From positions 1 through 63,778 of the forward strand of contig NZ_BBJT01000019.1 in NCBI RefSeq assembly GCF_000739915.1: DNA of 63,778 nucleotides. Reading direction: 5' to 3'. This stretch comes from Paenibacillus chitinolyticus NBRC 15660. GTDB taxonomy: Bacteria > Bacillota > Bacilli > Paenibacillales > NBRC-103111. The position numbers and the translations under genes were made by a program. The notes beneath the pieces were generated by a model that was not told the origin of the DNA, did no database searches, and saw only the letters and a list, made by a program, of their open reading frames with translations. Below are positions 23,606-31,810 of this stretch, in pieces. Numbering within the stretch: position 1 is the stretch's first letter; every line of letters begins with the position of its first letter.

Positions 23606-24575
23606 AGGTTTTGCTCTTTTTCAGGGAGAACACTGCGAGACGACAGCGATGGGCCATCTCCTTCAACATAAAGGTGTTCGATTATCGGAGCCGATGTTAT
23701 TCGGTATAGGGCAAGGTTTGGGATTCATTTATTGGGATTCGAAGGGAATGGACTTTCCTTTTATTGGGGGTAGAGTAAAGCCTGATGAACTGTCTGCTTG
23801 CATAGCATCGCGGCTCAATTTGAATATCAGGGTGCAAGAAACCTCGTCTGTTACAAAAGCATGGCAGAACGTGCAAAGCTGCATAGACCGTGGAATTCCT
23901 GTGGGACTTAAATTAGATTCGTATTATTTAGATTACTTTACAAACAAGATACACTTTGCAGCCCACTATGCGGTGATATATGGCATGGATGACGAATATG
24001 CCTATATGGCAGACACAAGCCAACAAGGCGGACTCGTGACAACGCGATTGTCGAATTTGACTATGGCAAGAAACGCAAAGGGGCCCATGAGCTCCAGGAA
24101 TCGCTCCTTTACGATCGAGCCAACGGAAACCCTTCCGCCGCTTGCACCCGCCATACGATCATCCCTTATCAACAATGCTCATGACTATTTGAATCCGCCT
24201 ATCCGCAATATGGGCAATAAAGGAATCAAAAAAATGAGCGGTGAAATCCTGAATTGGCCTTCTAGAAGCAAGGATTTAGAGAAAGATCTGTGTTTGACCG
24301 CTTTATTGATGGAAAGAGCGGGGACCGGCGGCGCCTTATTTCGAAACCTGTATAGAGATTTTCTAAAAGAATGTGTGGATTTGTTCGGTGATTCTAAATT
24401 AGAGCAGGCATACTTTCTGTTTACGGAAATCGCGCCGATGTGGAACGGTGTTTCGGCATCGATTGATAATGCGGGAAGAACCGGAAATCAACAGGAGCTA
24501 AGACTTGCATCCGAGCTTCTAGTCGACATTGCGGAGAAAGAACGATTAGCCATGGAGTTTGTATCGACAATTTAA
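23595..24575 (+). CDS. BtrH_N/DUF4872-type cysteine acyltransferase or peptidase
   Basis: Protein of 326 residues resembling the BtrH family. Its founder moves the gamma-glutamyl-aminobutyryl side chain from a carrier protein onto ribostamycin in butirosin synthesis. Papain-like residues are visible: Cys14 in GEHCETTA and a histidine near 124 in AAHYAVIYGMDD. The C-terminal half is helical, as in DUF4872. ATG at 23595 is chosen because GGAGG lies 9 bases away, whereas ATG at 23589 is too close. Coupled to padR. No carrier protein or biosynthetic enzymes lie nearby, so the substrate is open. It could equally process a small peptide or detoxify a compound. Confidence 0.7.
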   Translation: MLIEGFALFQGEHCETTAMGHLLQHKGVRLSEPMLFGIGQGLGFIYWDSKGMDFPFIGGRVKPDELSACIASRLNLNIRVQETSSVTKAWQNVQSCIDRGIPVGLKLDSYYLDYFTNKIHFAAHYAVIYGMDDEYAYMADTSQQGGLVTTRLSNLTMARNAKGPMSSRNRSFTIEPTETLPPLAPAIRSSLINNAHDYLNPPIRNMGNKGIKKMSGEILNWPSRSKDLEKDLCLTALLMERAGTGGALFRNLYRDFLKECVDLFGDSKLEQAYFLFTEIAPMWNGVSASIDNAGRTGNQQELRLASELLVDIAEKERLAMEFVSTI

Positions 24576-24686
24576 CTTTATAATTGGTTTCGCAACTTAA
24601 CTCGTTTTGAATCGACATTAGGGTAGAATCCGATTGCGGTGGGGGAAGAGGAGAAGGCGTAAGCAGTTATACAGGTTGTAACACGG

Positions 24687-24727
24687 AGTACGCCGTCGCT
24701 CATGTGACGATGTACTCCTTTGCTTTG
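24687..24727 (+). terminator. Terminator of the padR operon
   Basis: GGAGTAC and GTACTCC with a 19-base loop containing an inner GTCG / CGAT stem, then TTTGCTTTG. The next 200 bases to the tetR promoter hold no supported gene. Confidence 0.65.
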
Positions 24728-24931
24728 TGTCCAGGAGTATCGAGGTCAATTTGCACGTGCATGCGATTCCACTTGATTCACAACCTCATGCGCGAGAAAC
24801 AGCGGGGTCATCCCTCGTGTGGTCCTTAAAACGGGAGAGTCGACAAGGGACTAATTCGCTTCTTGATTCCCGATTGATTATTTCATTTGCAGCCAGACGC
24901 GCAAGCAGCGGCGCCAGCGTAAACAAACAAC

Positions 24932-24960
24932 TTGTGTTTATGGAAATTTTTTTCTATAAT
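24932..24960 (+). promoter_or_regulatory. SigA promoter of tetR
   Basis: TTGTGT, 17 bases, TATAAT, ending just before the tetR operator. Confidence 0.75.
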
Positions 24961-24965
24961 CAATA

Positions 24966-24981
24966 ATGAACGGAGGTTCAT
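24966..24981. promoter_or_regulatory. TetR operator overlapping the ribosome binding site
   Basis: ATGAAC, four bases, GTTCAT is an inverted repeat of the type bound by TetR regulators. It covers the start of transcription and the GGAGG site, suggesting autorepression. Confidence 0.6.
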
Positions 24982-24983
24982 TT

Positions 24984-25565
24984 ATGGTTCAAGTTTTGAA
25001 AGAGGAATTGAGGCAAGCGGTTATCAAGAGTGCTCAAGTTGAGTTTGCTCAATTCGGATATGCGGGGGCATCCATGAAAAGAATTGCGGCCCAGACAGGT
25101 ATCTCCGTTGGGAACTTGTACAGATATTATAAGGATAAAGAAGACTTGTTTAATTCCGTTATATCGCCTGTGTACCATGAGCTGGAAACGCTGATAAGCA
25201 ATCATCATGCTCAACCACACGGTCAAGGGAATATCTTTGAACTTATCGTTGAAGCTTTAACGAATATCGTCGTTGAATACCGTACACCACTCTTGATTTT
25301 AATCGATGGTGCTAGAGGCACCCGGAACGAAAACGCCGTTCAGAAATTTCACCAAATGATGGCGGATAATGTAGCTATGCATTTAGCGGATTACAGCAAT
25401 AAGGGCGGGGAGGGTTTGAAGCCGCAAGTCGCGTGGCCTGTTTCTGTCGCATTTCTACAAGGATATTTTGAAATTATTAGGCTCCATGAAGGAACCGAAG
25501 ATTGCAAAAGAATGGTTCGCCAATATTTATTGGTTTGGTTTCAAGGTCTGCAAGCTATTCTTTAA
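24984..25565 (+). CDS. TetR/AcrR-family transcriptional regulator
   Basis: Regulator of 193 residues. Its N-terminal helix-turn-helix reads FAQFGYAGASMKRIAAQTG, then GNLYRYYKDKEDLF, the hallmark of the family, and a variable ligand-binding domain follows. I take ATG 24984, which has GGAGG 7 bases upstream, over 24966, which lies inside the operator. The hydrolase gene follows after 57 bases and is probably its regulated partner. Confidence 0.9.
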   Translation: MVQVLKEELRQAVIKSAQVEFAQFGYAGASMKRIAAQTGISVGNLYRYYKDKEDLFNSVISPVYHELETLISNHHAQPHGQGNIFELIVEALTNIVVEYRTPLLILIDGARGTRNENAVQKFHQMMADNVAMHLADYSNKGGEGLKPQVAWPVSVAFLQGYFEIIRLHEGTEDCKRMVRQYLLVWFQGLQAIL

Positions 25566-25622
25566 AAAGGATTACGATTTTTGCTTCAATAACGAATTTA
25601 AGTTCATTTATGGAGGGTGTAA

Positions 25623-26510
25623 ATGAATAAGTCTATTCGTCAACACCAGACAAAAGACGGATTTATCTTAGAGTACAGCATTGTCGGCCAAGGAGAACCG
25701 GTTTTGGTTCTGCACGGGGGCCATTCGAGTTGCTATGGAGAATTAGGCAGAAACGAACTCACGGCTCGTCACTTCTCTGTCATTACTCCTTCGAGGCCAG
25801 GTTACGGCAGAACATCCAAGGAACTTGGAGAATCGCTTATTGTCGCATGTGATTCATATATCGAGCTGCTTGATGAGTTGCAAATTCCGCAGGTCAATGT
25901 TATTGCTATGTCCGCCGGAGGCCCGAGCGGAATTCATTTGGCATCCAGATTTCCAAATCGAGTAAGAAGCCTTGTCTTGCAATCCGCCGTAACCCAATGC
26001 TGGTTAAATCCTGACGACAAGCTGTATAAATTTTCCCAATTCTTGTTTCGGCCTCCTATAGAAAAATACGTTTGGACTATTATTCGACTTTTGAATAAGC
26101 TATTTCCGTCCTTTCTGTTGAGCAATATGATTCCCTCTTTTAGCAAACTGCCGAAGGAGGAGGTATTACCGCAAATCAATGATGCCGATCGTAGGAAATT
26201 TAAAAGCATTATAGCTCAACAGCGGTCAGGACACGGCTTTCTGATAGATTTGGTTCATACCGGTAAAGATGCGACTTCAGCACTTGCTGCCATCAAGTGC
26301 CCTACTCTAATTATGCATAGTATTCATGATGCATCCGTAAGTGTGGATCATGCTCGGCATGCTAGTCGACTAATACCGAACTCCCGACTTTGCGAGCTTG
26401 ACTTATGGGGACACTTGATTTGGCTTGGAACAGGTGCCGATGAAATGAATCGACAGTTGTTTTCGTTCCTTGAAGCCGCAAACGATCATCAACAGTCTGC
26501 AAACAGCTGA
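25623..26510 (+). CDS. Alpha/beta hydrolase
   Basis: Hydrolase of 295 residues. The oxyanion motif LHGG lies near 31-34, the nucleophile elbow AMSAGG carries Ser near 97, and the terminal catalytic histidine is in LWGHLIW near 264. No signal peptide, so cytoplasmic. The family covers esterases, lipases and epoxide or haloalkane hydrolases; the substrate cannot be read from sequence. It starts behind TGGAGGGTG and follows the TetR regulator, which suggests induction by its substrate. Confidence 0.88.
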   Translation: MNKSIRQHQTKDGFILEYSIVGQGEPVLVLHGGHSSCYGELGRNELTARHFSVITPSRPGYGRTSKELGESLIVACDSYIELLDELQIPQVNVIAMSAGGPSGIHLASRFPNRVRSLVLQSAVTQCWLNPDDKLYKFSQFLFRPPIEKYVWTIIRLLNKLFPSFLLSNMIPSFSKLPKEEVLPQINDADRRKFKSIIAQQRSGHGFLIDLVHTGKDATSALAAIKCPTLIMHSIHDASVSVDHARHASRLIPNSRLCELDLWGHLIWLGTGADEMNRQLFSFLEAANDHQQSANS

Positions 26511-26559
26511 GTCTTGACCGAACCACAACCCCTCAATCCCTTTTGCGAGAAGGCTAAAC

Positions 26560-27045
26560 ATCGTTGCTTCCTGTCGAAGGTCCTTTTTAAAACAACAAGC
26601 CAGGCTGCTGATCGAAGACGATTCGTTCAGTGCCTGGCCGCTGCCGTAGGTGATGAAGTCACCCGCGCCGAAGATGCCCGGCTGGCTCGTCCGCATTTTC
26701 GCATCGACGATGATTCCGTACTCTGCACGTTCCAGTCCCCAATTTCACGAGGTTTCCGGAATCACGATCATATCCGTGACTTACGACGACTTCATCGACT
26801 TCAGTCACATCCGACGCCCCGGTTCCCGCATGAGCAAGCATGACCCGTTCGATTCGATCAGCGGTGCCATGCAGGCTGGAGATGGTATATGGCGTCATGA
26901 CTTTGGCAAAAGATCGCATCTGTGCAACTGGCTGCTCATGGGCGGTAAATTCGGACCGTCTGTGAACGACGATAACTTCTCGCGCCAGCTTTTCCATCTC
27001 GTTAGCCCAATCCACGGCAGAATCCCCTCCGCCGAAGGGCTAGTA
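26560..27045 (-). pseudogene. Remnant of a ferredoxin/thioredoxin-type NADP reductase
   Basis: Decayed flavoprotein gene. Reading from 27,042 downward the protein gives GGGDSAVDWANEMEKLAREV, then VVHRRSEF and VSHGYDRD, the NADPH-binding part of YumC/YcgT-like ferredoxin-NADP reductases. Near 26,740 the frame breaks, and the next frame continues with AEYGIIVDAKMRTSQPGIFG and AGDFITYG, the second FAD-contact motif. The N-terminal FAD-binding third is absent and a stop lies just before GGGDS. After the AGD motif the similarity is lost. At least one frameshift plus truncation makes a working enzyme impossible. Confidence 0.8.
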
Positions 27046-27169
27046 CTAGAGCAAAGCAGCCCACCCTCTGATAAGGAACGAGCTGCTTTTACTTTTTCAT
27101 CTACACCATTCTCCAAAACGAGACATTTGCAGGTCTCTCTATTCAGGTGCTGAAAAATGCAAATGGGTT

Positions 27170-27595
27170 TTATGTTCTCGTTTTAACGGCAAGCCCACTG
27201 AACGATATAGGCCCGACAACATCTGCTCTTGTATTTGCAGTACGGTTTTCTGCTGTGACTGTATAAACATGGGTGCCCGTTTTTACATTTCTATCTTCCG
27301 CCTGGAACGTAACTGCATAATTTTGCTCAGAACCAATAGATTCGATACCTTGTTGTGTGTTGAAAATCTCTTTTCCATCGCGGAAGATTCTAAATAATAT
27401 TTGGGCAATGCCCGTGACACCTCGAACACCGACGGTTGCTACCAAATCTACCCGATTAGGTTGAGAATTCCTTGGAATAACTATAGTGATTGTTGCAAGA
27501 CGAGATCTTGCCGGTGAACGTCGGATTGTAAATGAGTTTGCTAAGTTGAATCTGCGGAGCGGCTGAACGGCAGCTTTATCGAGAATACGTACCAA
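27170..27595 (-). CDS. ExsC-like exosporium/spore surface protein
   Basis: Protein of 141 residues, largely beta strands (VDLVATVGVRGVTGIAQILF, IFRDGKEIF, HVYTVTAEN) and ending in ADVVGPISFSG. It resembles exosporium protein C of the Bacillus cereus group as I remember it; no alignment was possible. I place the start at the TTG at 27595, 8 bases after AAGAGGAG. A longer frame to 27748 would cross the upstream terminator. No signal peptide, as expected for spore-layer proteins made in the mother cell. A weak SigK -10-like AATATATTA lies upstream. Confidence 0.55.
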   Translation of the reverse strand: MVRILDKAAVQPLRRFNLANSFTIRRSPARSRLATITIVIPRNSQPNRVDLVATVGVRGVTGIAQILFRIFRDGKEIFNTQQGIESIGSEQNYAVTFQAEDRNVKTGTHVYTVTAENRTANTRADVVGPISFSGLAVKTRT

Positions 27596-27739
27596 AATAT
27601 CAACTCCTCTTGATTGATATCTGTAATATATTCTGGGCAAGCGGAGAAAGATTGGGCAATTCTTTAATCTGCTTTGATTTGAGGCAAATACACTCACAAC
27701 CCAAGCGCAGCCCGCCGGGTCTCGGGGGAAAATAAAAAG

Positions 27740-27765
27740 GAGCCGCAAATCTTGCGGCTCTTAAG
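27740..27765 (-). terminator. Terminator of the acetyltransferase gene
   Basis: GAGCCGC, seven bases, GCGGCTC; on the minus strand it is followed by a T run. Confidence 0.85.
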
Positions 27766-27778
27766 TCTCGAACGTTCA

Positions 27779-28363
27779 TCATCTTGCTTTCGAAAGGGTC
27801 AATTCCCGTATAATTTCGATGCCGTCCCGGCCTACTTCTTCGAAACCTAACGAAGCATATAAACGGGAAGCCCGTTCGTTTTCGGCCCGATGCCCGAGTA
27901 CGATTTTGTCGCAGCCGTGCTTGTCGTGGATATAACGTACCAGCTCCTCCATGCCGGATCGGCCCAATCCTTTATGCTGGAACTTGTGATCGATCATATA
28001 GGCCATGATCCAGTAGCTTCCATCGTCAGGGTCGACGGCGTAGACCGCAAATCCGATTAATTCTTCACCGGTATACACGGCCAAAGGAGTAAATCCGCAA
28101 TAAGCCGACTCCGCAAGCCAATACACAGCCGGAACAGGAAATACGTTCTTTTGCTCGTCCGAAACTTCAAGCTTGGTGCATTCATACCAGTTGTTCTCAT
28201 CAATAGGTTTGAGTTCGACGGTTGGCTGGTACCGTTCATTTTCATCTATTTCCTCACTTGTTCCCGTCAGCTGATCTGTAGGCCGATCATCCCATTCCGG
28301 TGAGCCAAAGCGATTCATATACTCGTCACTGTTTGGGCTCTTTGTGTTTTTGCCCCTATTCAA
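27779..28363 (-). CDS. GNAT-family N-acetyltransferase (PaiA/BltD-like)
   Basis: Acetyltransferase of 194 residues. The first 45 residues are a polar acidic extension without a fold, followed by a GNAT domain with the cofactor loop HKFQHKGLGRSGM near 130-142 and NERASRLYASLGFEEVG. The arrangement resembles diamine/polyamine acetyltransferases such as PaiA and BltD, but the substrate is not certain. It starts at TTG behind AAGGAG with 9-base spacing. A short frame upstream (28356-28541) lacks a proper start. Confidence 0.82.
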   Translation of the reverse strand: MNRGKNTKSPNSDEYMNRFGSPEWDDRPTDQLTGTSEEIDENERYQPTVELKPIDENNWYECTKLEVSDEQKNVFPVPAVYWLAESAYCGFTPLAVYTGEELIGFAVYAVDPDDGSYWIMAYMIDHKFQHKGLGRSGMEELVRYIHDKHGCDKIVLGHRAENERASRLYASLGFEEVGRDGIEIIRELTLSKAR

Positions 28364-28567
28364 ACAACATCACTCCTTCAAATCGATAGTGGGGATTTGA
28401 AGCTGTTAAGTGTGCGGATGATCTGCTCCCCCAGAAACCATCGTCGAACAATTTTTCTCCAGTATCAAGGTTGAGTTTAGACTTATTCAATTTATCCGAA
28501 ACCAATCTGCAACAATCCCGCTTCCCTTGACATTCCTCCAAACTTTTAAGATAATAAAAATGATATT

Positions 28568-28581
28568 GTTGTTATATCAAC
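28568..28581. promoter_or_regulatory. MarR operator, copy 1
   Basis: GTTGTTATATCAAC lies 21 bases before the marR start. A near-identical element lies before the reductase gene at 29063, suggesting one regulator binding both. Confidence 0.7.
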
Positions 28582-28602
28582 TAATATGAACAGGGTGAAC
28601 GA

Positions 28603-29034
28603 ATGGAACGGGACATGGAAGAGCATATCGGTTTGATGATCCATATGGCGGATTTGGAGATTACCAGCTACTTGAAGAAATGGCTGGCTCCCATACAGCT
28701 TGCTCCGGAACAGCATCTGGTGATTGCGCTCTTACTGAGGCAGGAGGGCTTGTCGCAGAACGAGATCGCGGAACGCCTTAGCAAAGACAAATCCGGCATT
28801 ACGCGAATGCTTGCCAGTCTGGAGAACAAGGGCTTTATACGCCGTACCCCCAGCGCCGGCGACCGCCGCTCGGTTGAAGTGTATTTGACCGATGAGGGAC
28901 GGGCGCTAAAAGCAACCGTGGAAGAGATCAGCAGCCATATGAGACAGCATCTCAGAGCAGGCTTTACGGCTGAAGAGGCGGCCGAGCTGAAGAGGCTTCT
29001 TACAAAGGTCCGCGAGAATGTGCGTAAGCGGTAG
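28603..29034 (+). CDS. MarR-family transcriptional regulator
   Basis: Winged-helix repressor of 143 residues. Recognition helix LSQNEIAERLSKDKSGITRM and wing TPSAGDRRSVEVYLTDEG are clear. It starts behind AGGGTGA. It stands before an NADPH-dependent flavin reductase, and both genes have the same operator upstream (GTTG-N6-CAAC). Related regulators respond to quinones, oxidants or electrophiles. It has no cysteine in the helix-turn-helix, so a cysteine-based redox switch is unlikely (inference). Confidence 0.92.
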   Translation: MERDMEEHIGLMIHMADLEITSYLKKWLAPIQLAPEQHLVIALLLRQEGLSQNEIAERLSKDKSGITRMLASLENKGFIRRTPSAGDRRSVEVYLTDEGRALKATVEEISSHMRQHLRAGFTAEEAAELKRLLTKVRENVRKR

Positions 29035-29062
29035 CCCGCCGCTCGCTCTTGTTTATCATTTG

Positions 29063-29076
29063 GTTGATATAGCAAC
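29063..29076. promoter_or_regulatory. MarR operator, copy 2
   Basis: GTTGATATAGCAAC matches copy 1 in the GTTG-N6-CAAC plan and in the flanking TAA. It lies 28 bases before the reductase start codon. Confidence 0.7.
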
Positions 29077-29103
29077 TAAAACTACACATCGGAGGGTTTG
29101 CTT

Positions 29104-29652
29104 ATGAAAATCGCAGCAGTTATCGGAAGCAACCGCAAAAATTCATATAACCTGAAGCTTGCGGAATATGTGCAGAAGACTTTTAAAGATCGGCTCGACG
29201 TGGAAATCGTCCGCGTAAACGATCTGCCGTTTTACAACGAAGATATCGAGCTGACTCCGGACCAGTCGGTGCTGGATTTCCGCGGCAAAATTGCAGGCGC
29301 CGACGCCGTGCTTTGGGTTACGCCCGAGTATAACTACTCGATCCCCGGCGTGCTGAAAAATGCCCTGGACTGGCTGTCACGCGGGGACCGCGTAATGATC
29401 GGCAAGCCATCCTGGATCATGGGCGCTTCGATGGGGCTTCTTGGCACTGTACGGGCGCAAGAGCATTTGCGCGATATTTTGTTCTCGCCGGGAGTTTCTT
29501 CCGTGCTTCTTCCCGGCAACGAAGTGTACGTAGGCCTTGTCCATGAAAAAATCGATAAAGACGGCAACCTGCACCACGAGCCTACTATTGAGTTCCTGAA
29601 TGTGGTCGTGAACAATTTTATTAACTGGCACGGCAAGCTGCACAAAAATTAA
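29104..29652 (+). CDS. NADPH-dependent FMN reductase / quinone reductase
   Basis: Flavodoxin-like enzyme of 182 residues. The FMN phosphate loop GSNRKNSYN lies at about 9-17, and the second flavin motif PEYNYSIPGVLKNALDWLSR near 79-98 is typical of the ChrR/azoreductase group, which carry out two-electron reduction of quinones, azo dyes or chromate using NAD(P)H. ATG at 29104 has GGAGGG 7 bases upstream. Cytoplasmic. Regulation by the adjacent MarR protein is indicated by a shared operator. A strong terminator follows. Confidence 0.9.
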   Translation: MKIAAVIGSNRKNSYNLKLAEYVQKTFKDRLDVEIVRVNDLPFYNEDIELTPDQSVLDFRGKIAGADAVLWVTPEYNYSIPGVLKNALDWLSRGDRVMIGKPSWIMGASMGLLGTVRAQEHLRDILFSPGVSSVLLPGNEVYVGLVHEKIDKDGNLHHEPTIEFLNVVVNNFINWHGKLHKN

Positions 29653-29700
29653 TCGGTAGCCGGGCGTGTCCCGATCCGAGTCTTGAGAGGCTCCTCTCTA

Positions 29701-29746
29701 AAAGGCTGCATGAGGTATGCAAAGTACCTCATGCGGCCTTTTCCTT
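29701..29746 (+). terminator. Terminator of the FMN reductase gene
   Basis: AAAGGCTGCATGAGGTA pairs with TACCTCATGCGGCCTTT with a single GU pair, followed by TTCC. Very stable stem. Confidence 0.85.
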
Positions 29747-29794
29747 TTACTAAATCTATCTTGACAGGAGTGAAGATTATTTGGTAAGTTTTTG

Positions 29795-29814
29795 TTGTCA
29801 ATAAAAACTGACAA
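29795..29814. promoter_or_regulatory. Inverted repeat upstream of the ArsR-type gene
   Basis: TTGTCA, eight bases, TGACAA lies 20 bases before the regulator start, downstream of a TTGACA element at 29761. A plausible operator for the winged-helix regulator that follows. Confidence 0.4.
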
Positions 29815-29834
29815 GTCAAATGGAGCTGACATGT

Positions 29835-30452
29835 ATGGAAAAACAAAATGACATTATGGTGCTAACGCATCTCGAACAGTTGAAATCATTGAGCGATCCG
29901 CTGCGGATTGAAATCTTGTGCCTGCTGGTAGAGGAGGCTCGGTCGGGGCAGCAGCTTTCTCAGCAGATGGGGGAATCGCGATCGAAAGTCCACTACCACC
30001 TGCAGGATCTGGAGAAGAACGGCTTGATTCGGCTGGTGGAGGAAAATCGCAAAGGGAACATGACCCAGAAGCTGTATCGGGCCGTGGCGAAAAGCTTTAT
30101 TCCGTCTACGGAACTGCTATCCTTCCACCATGAATACGGGGAGAGCCGACGGCTGATGACGATATCCACTCTGGACCGGGCCAAGAGCCGTGCCCTGGCG
30201 GCCCCGGAGAGCGCCTTCCTGACGGATTCCGAAGATCACAGGAAATGGCACCGCATAGCGAGTCAGACTGAAGTGAACATTCCAAAGGAAAAGTTTAAGA
30301 AATGGGTCGCGAAGTATCACGAGCTGATCCAGGAGCTGAACCGGATGGCGGAAGAAGAGGTTTCGGAAGAGGAGATGGAAACTTTTTATCTGATGACGGT
30401 AGCATTCCAGATCGACGAGCCGTATTTCAAAGGGGAGAAGGAAGATGAGTAG
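29835..30452 (+). CDS. ArsR-type winged-helix regulator
   Basis: Protein of 205 residues. The N-terminal winged helix starts LKSLSDPLRIEILCLLVEE, with recognition helix GESRSKVHYHLQDLEKNGLI, the classical ArsR pattern. The C-terminal 110 residues are a helical extension without cysteine metal ligands, so it probably senses an organic compound. ATG at 29835 has GGAG 9 bases away. It overlaps the MFS gene by 8 bases, which indicates co-transcription and a repressor-of-exporter relation. Confidence 0.88.
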   Translation: MEKQNDIMVLTHLEQLKSLSDPLRIEILCLLVEEARSGQQLSQQMGESRSKVHYHLQDLEKNGLIRLVEENRKGNMTQKLYRAVAKSFIPSTELLSFHHEYGESRRLMTISTLDRAKSRALAAPESAFLTDSEDHRKWHRIASQTEVNIPKEKFKKWVAKYHELIQELNRMAEEEVSEEEMETFYLMTVAFQIDEPYFKGEKEDE

Positions 30453-31710
30453 CTTGGAAGCCCGAATCCAGGCGGAGCGGATGCCCGGTCCGGCATCGTC
30501 GCTCTTCCGGGAAAGAGCGTTCGCGATGCTGTGGCTGTCTACGATTTTCTCGGGCCTCGCCCTAAACATGTTCTATTTCGCGGAAGCCTGGTACGTGGTG
30601 AACGTCTTGAACATGGAAGCTTCCCTCGGCGTTATTTATATGATCGGGACGCTGCCCCGCGTCTTGTTCATGGTGATCGGGGGCGTGCTGGCGGACCGGA
30701 TCAGCCCGTCGAAGATCATGTTCGTGTCGACGATAACCAAATCGGCGCTGCTCGCCGTCTTGGTTCTGGTTCTGGTTGAGGGCGGGGGAATCGGACTGGG
30801 CGCATTGACCGCTTTCGCGCTGCTGTTCGGCATACTGGACGCGTTCTTTTGGCCCGCTTCGGGTTCGATCGTCCCGTCCATCGTTTCCAAAGAGGGGCTG
30901 ACGAGGGCCAACTCCATTATCCAGACGACGAATCAGTCCACCTCGATATTCGGGCCGATGATCAGCGGTTTTGTCATCGTCGCTCTCCGGTATGAAGGAA
31001 TCTTCGGCCTGATTACCGTGCTGCTGGCGCTGGGCGCCCTATTCGCGCTGCTTGTCCGCGTGCGGAAATCCCCATCGCCGGACACGAAAGCGGACCGGAT
31101 TCCGATGCTGACCAGCGTCAAAGAAGGGATCGGCTACGTCCGTCAGGCGCCCGTGTTGAAGGCGTTTGTGCTGAAGACGCTGTTCTTGAATCTGTTTTTT
31201 ACCGGTCCCTTTGCCATCGGCATCCCGATTTTCGTCAAACACGTTCTGCAAGGGGAGACACTCGATTTCAGCATGCTGCAATCCTTCCTGGCGGGAGGAA
31301 TGCTGATCAGCTCGATTGTGCTGGGCTTTCTCAACTTGAAACGCCGAAGAGGCTTGATCAGCGTACTGGCCCAGTTAGGCCTGTCGTTCAGCTTTCTCGC
31401 GTTGAGCATGGCCGTCACACTGTGGACTGGAGCCGTGTTCGCCGCCTGTATGGGAATCTCGATGGGAATCTCAAACATCTGCGCCATTTCCGTGATCCAG
31501 AATCATACCGACAAAGCGTATATCGGTCGTGTGATGAGTATTCAGACGATGTCTTCCATGGGACTTACGCCAATTTCATACGGTTTGACTTCACTGCTTC
31601 TCAGCGTTGGCGTGGGAATACAGAACATTGTAATGGGCGGCGCTCTTATCCTGCTTGCCTTTACCTTCTGGCTGATCGTTAAAATCCCGTCTTTGCGGAA
31701 AGCGGACTAA
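30445..31710 (+). CDS. MFS transporter (drug/siderophore exporter type)
   Basis: Membrane transporter of 421 residues with about 12 helices. The family loop GGVLADRISPSK lies between helices 2 and 3 (about 85-96). The closest group from general appearance is MFS_3, which includes EntS-like and multidrug exporters. It is translationally coupled to an upstream ArsR-type regulator. The substrate is unknown; context favours efflux of whatever the regulator senses. Confidence 0.9.
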   Translation: MSSLEARIQAERMPGPASSLFRERAFAMLWLSTIFSGLALNMFYFAEAWYVVNVLNMEASLGVIYMIGTLPRVLFMVIGGVLADRISPSKIMFVSTITKSALLAVLVLVLVEGGGIGLGALTAFALLFGILDAFFWPASGSIVPSIVSKEGLTRANSIIQTTNQSTSIFGPMISGFVIVALRYEGIFGLITVLLALGALFALLVRVRKSPSPDTKADRIPMLTSVKEGIGYVRQAPVLKAFVLKTLFLNLFFTGPFAIGIPIFVKHVLQGETLDFSMLQSFLAGGMLISSIVLGFLNLKRRRGLISVLAQLGLSFSFLALSMAVTLWTGAVFAACMGISMGISNICAISVIQNHTDKAYIGRVMSIQTMSSMGLTPISYGLTSLLLSVGVGIQNIVMGGALILLAFTFWLIVKIPSLRKAD

Positions 31711-31810
31711 AGACTAATTTCACAAAGCGGCCTCACTGAATTGCAGCGTGCTTCCAAGCGCTAAATCGGCGGGCCGTTCCGTTTTTTTAGGGGACTCTGG
31801 TTCTGCCGAT

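Noticed and set aside
24727-24966. 79-codon plus-strand frame
   Set aside because: GTG start without a ribosome binding site, and it runs through the tetR promoter.
28356-28541. 61-codon minus-strand frame upstream of the PaiA-like gene
   Set aside because: TTG start with no site in front, and no family resemblance. Its overlap with the next start codon is suggestive but not enough.
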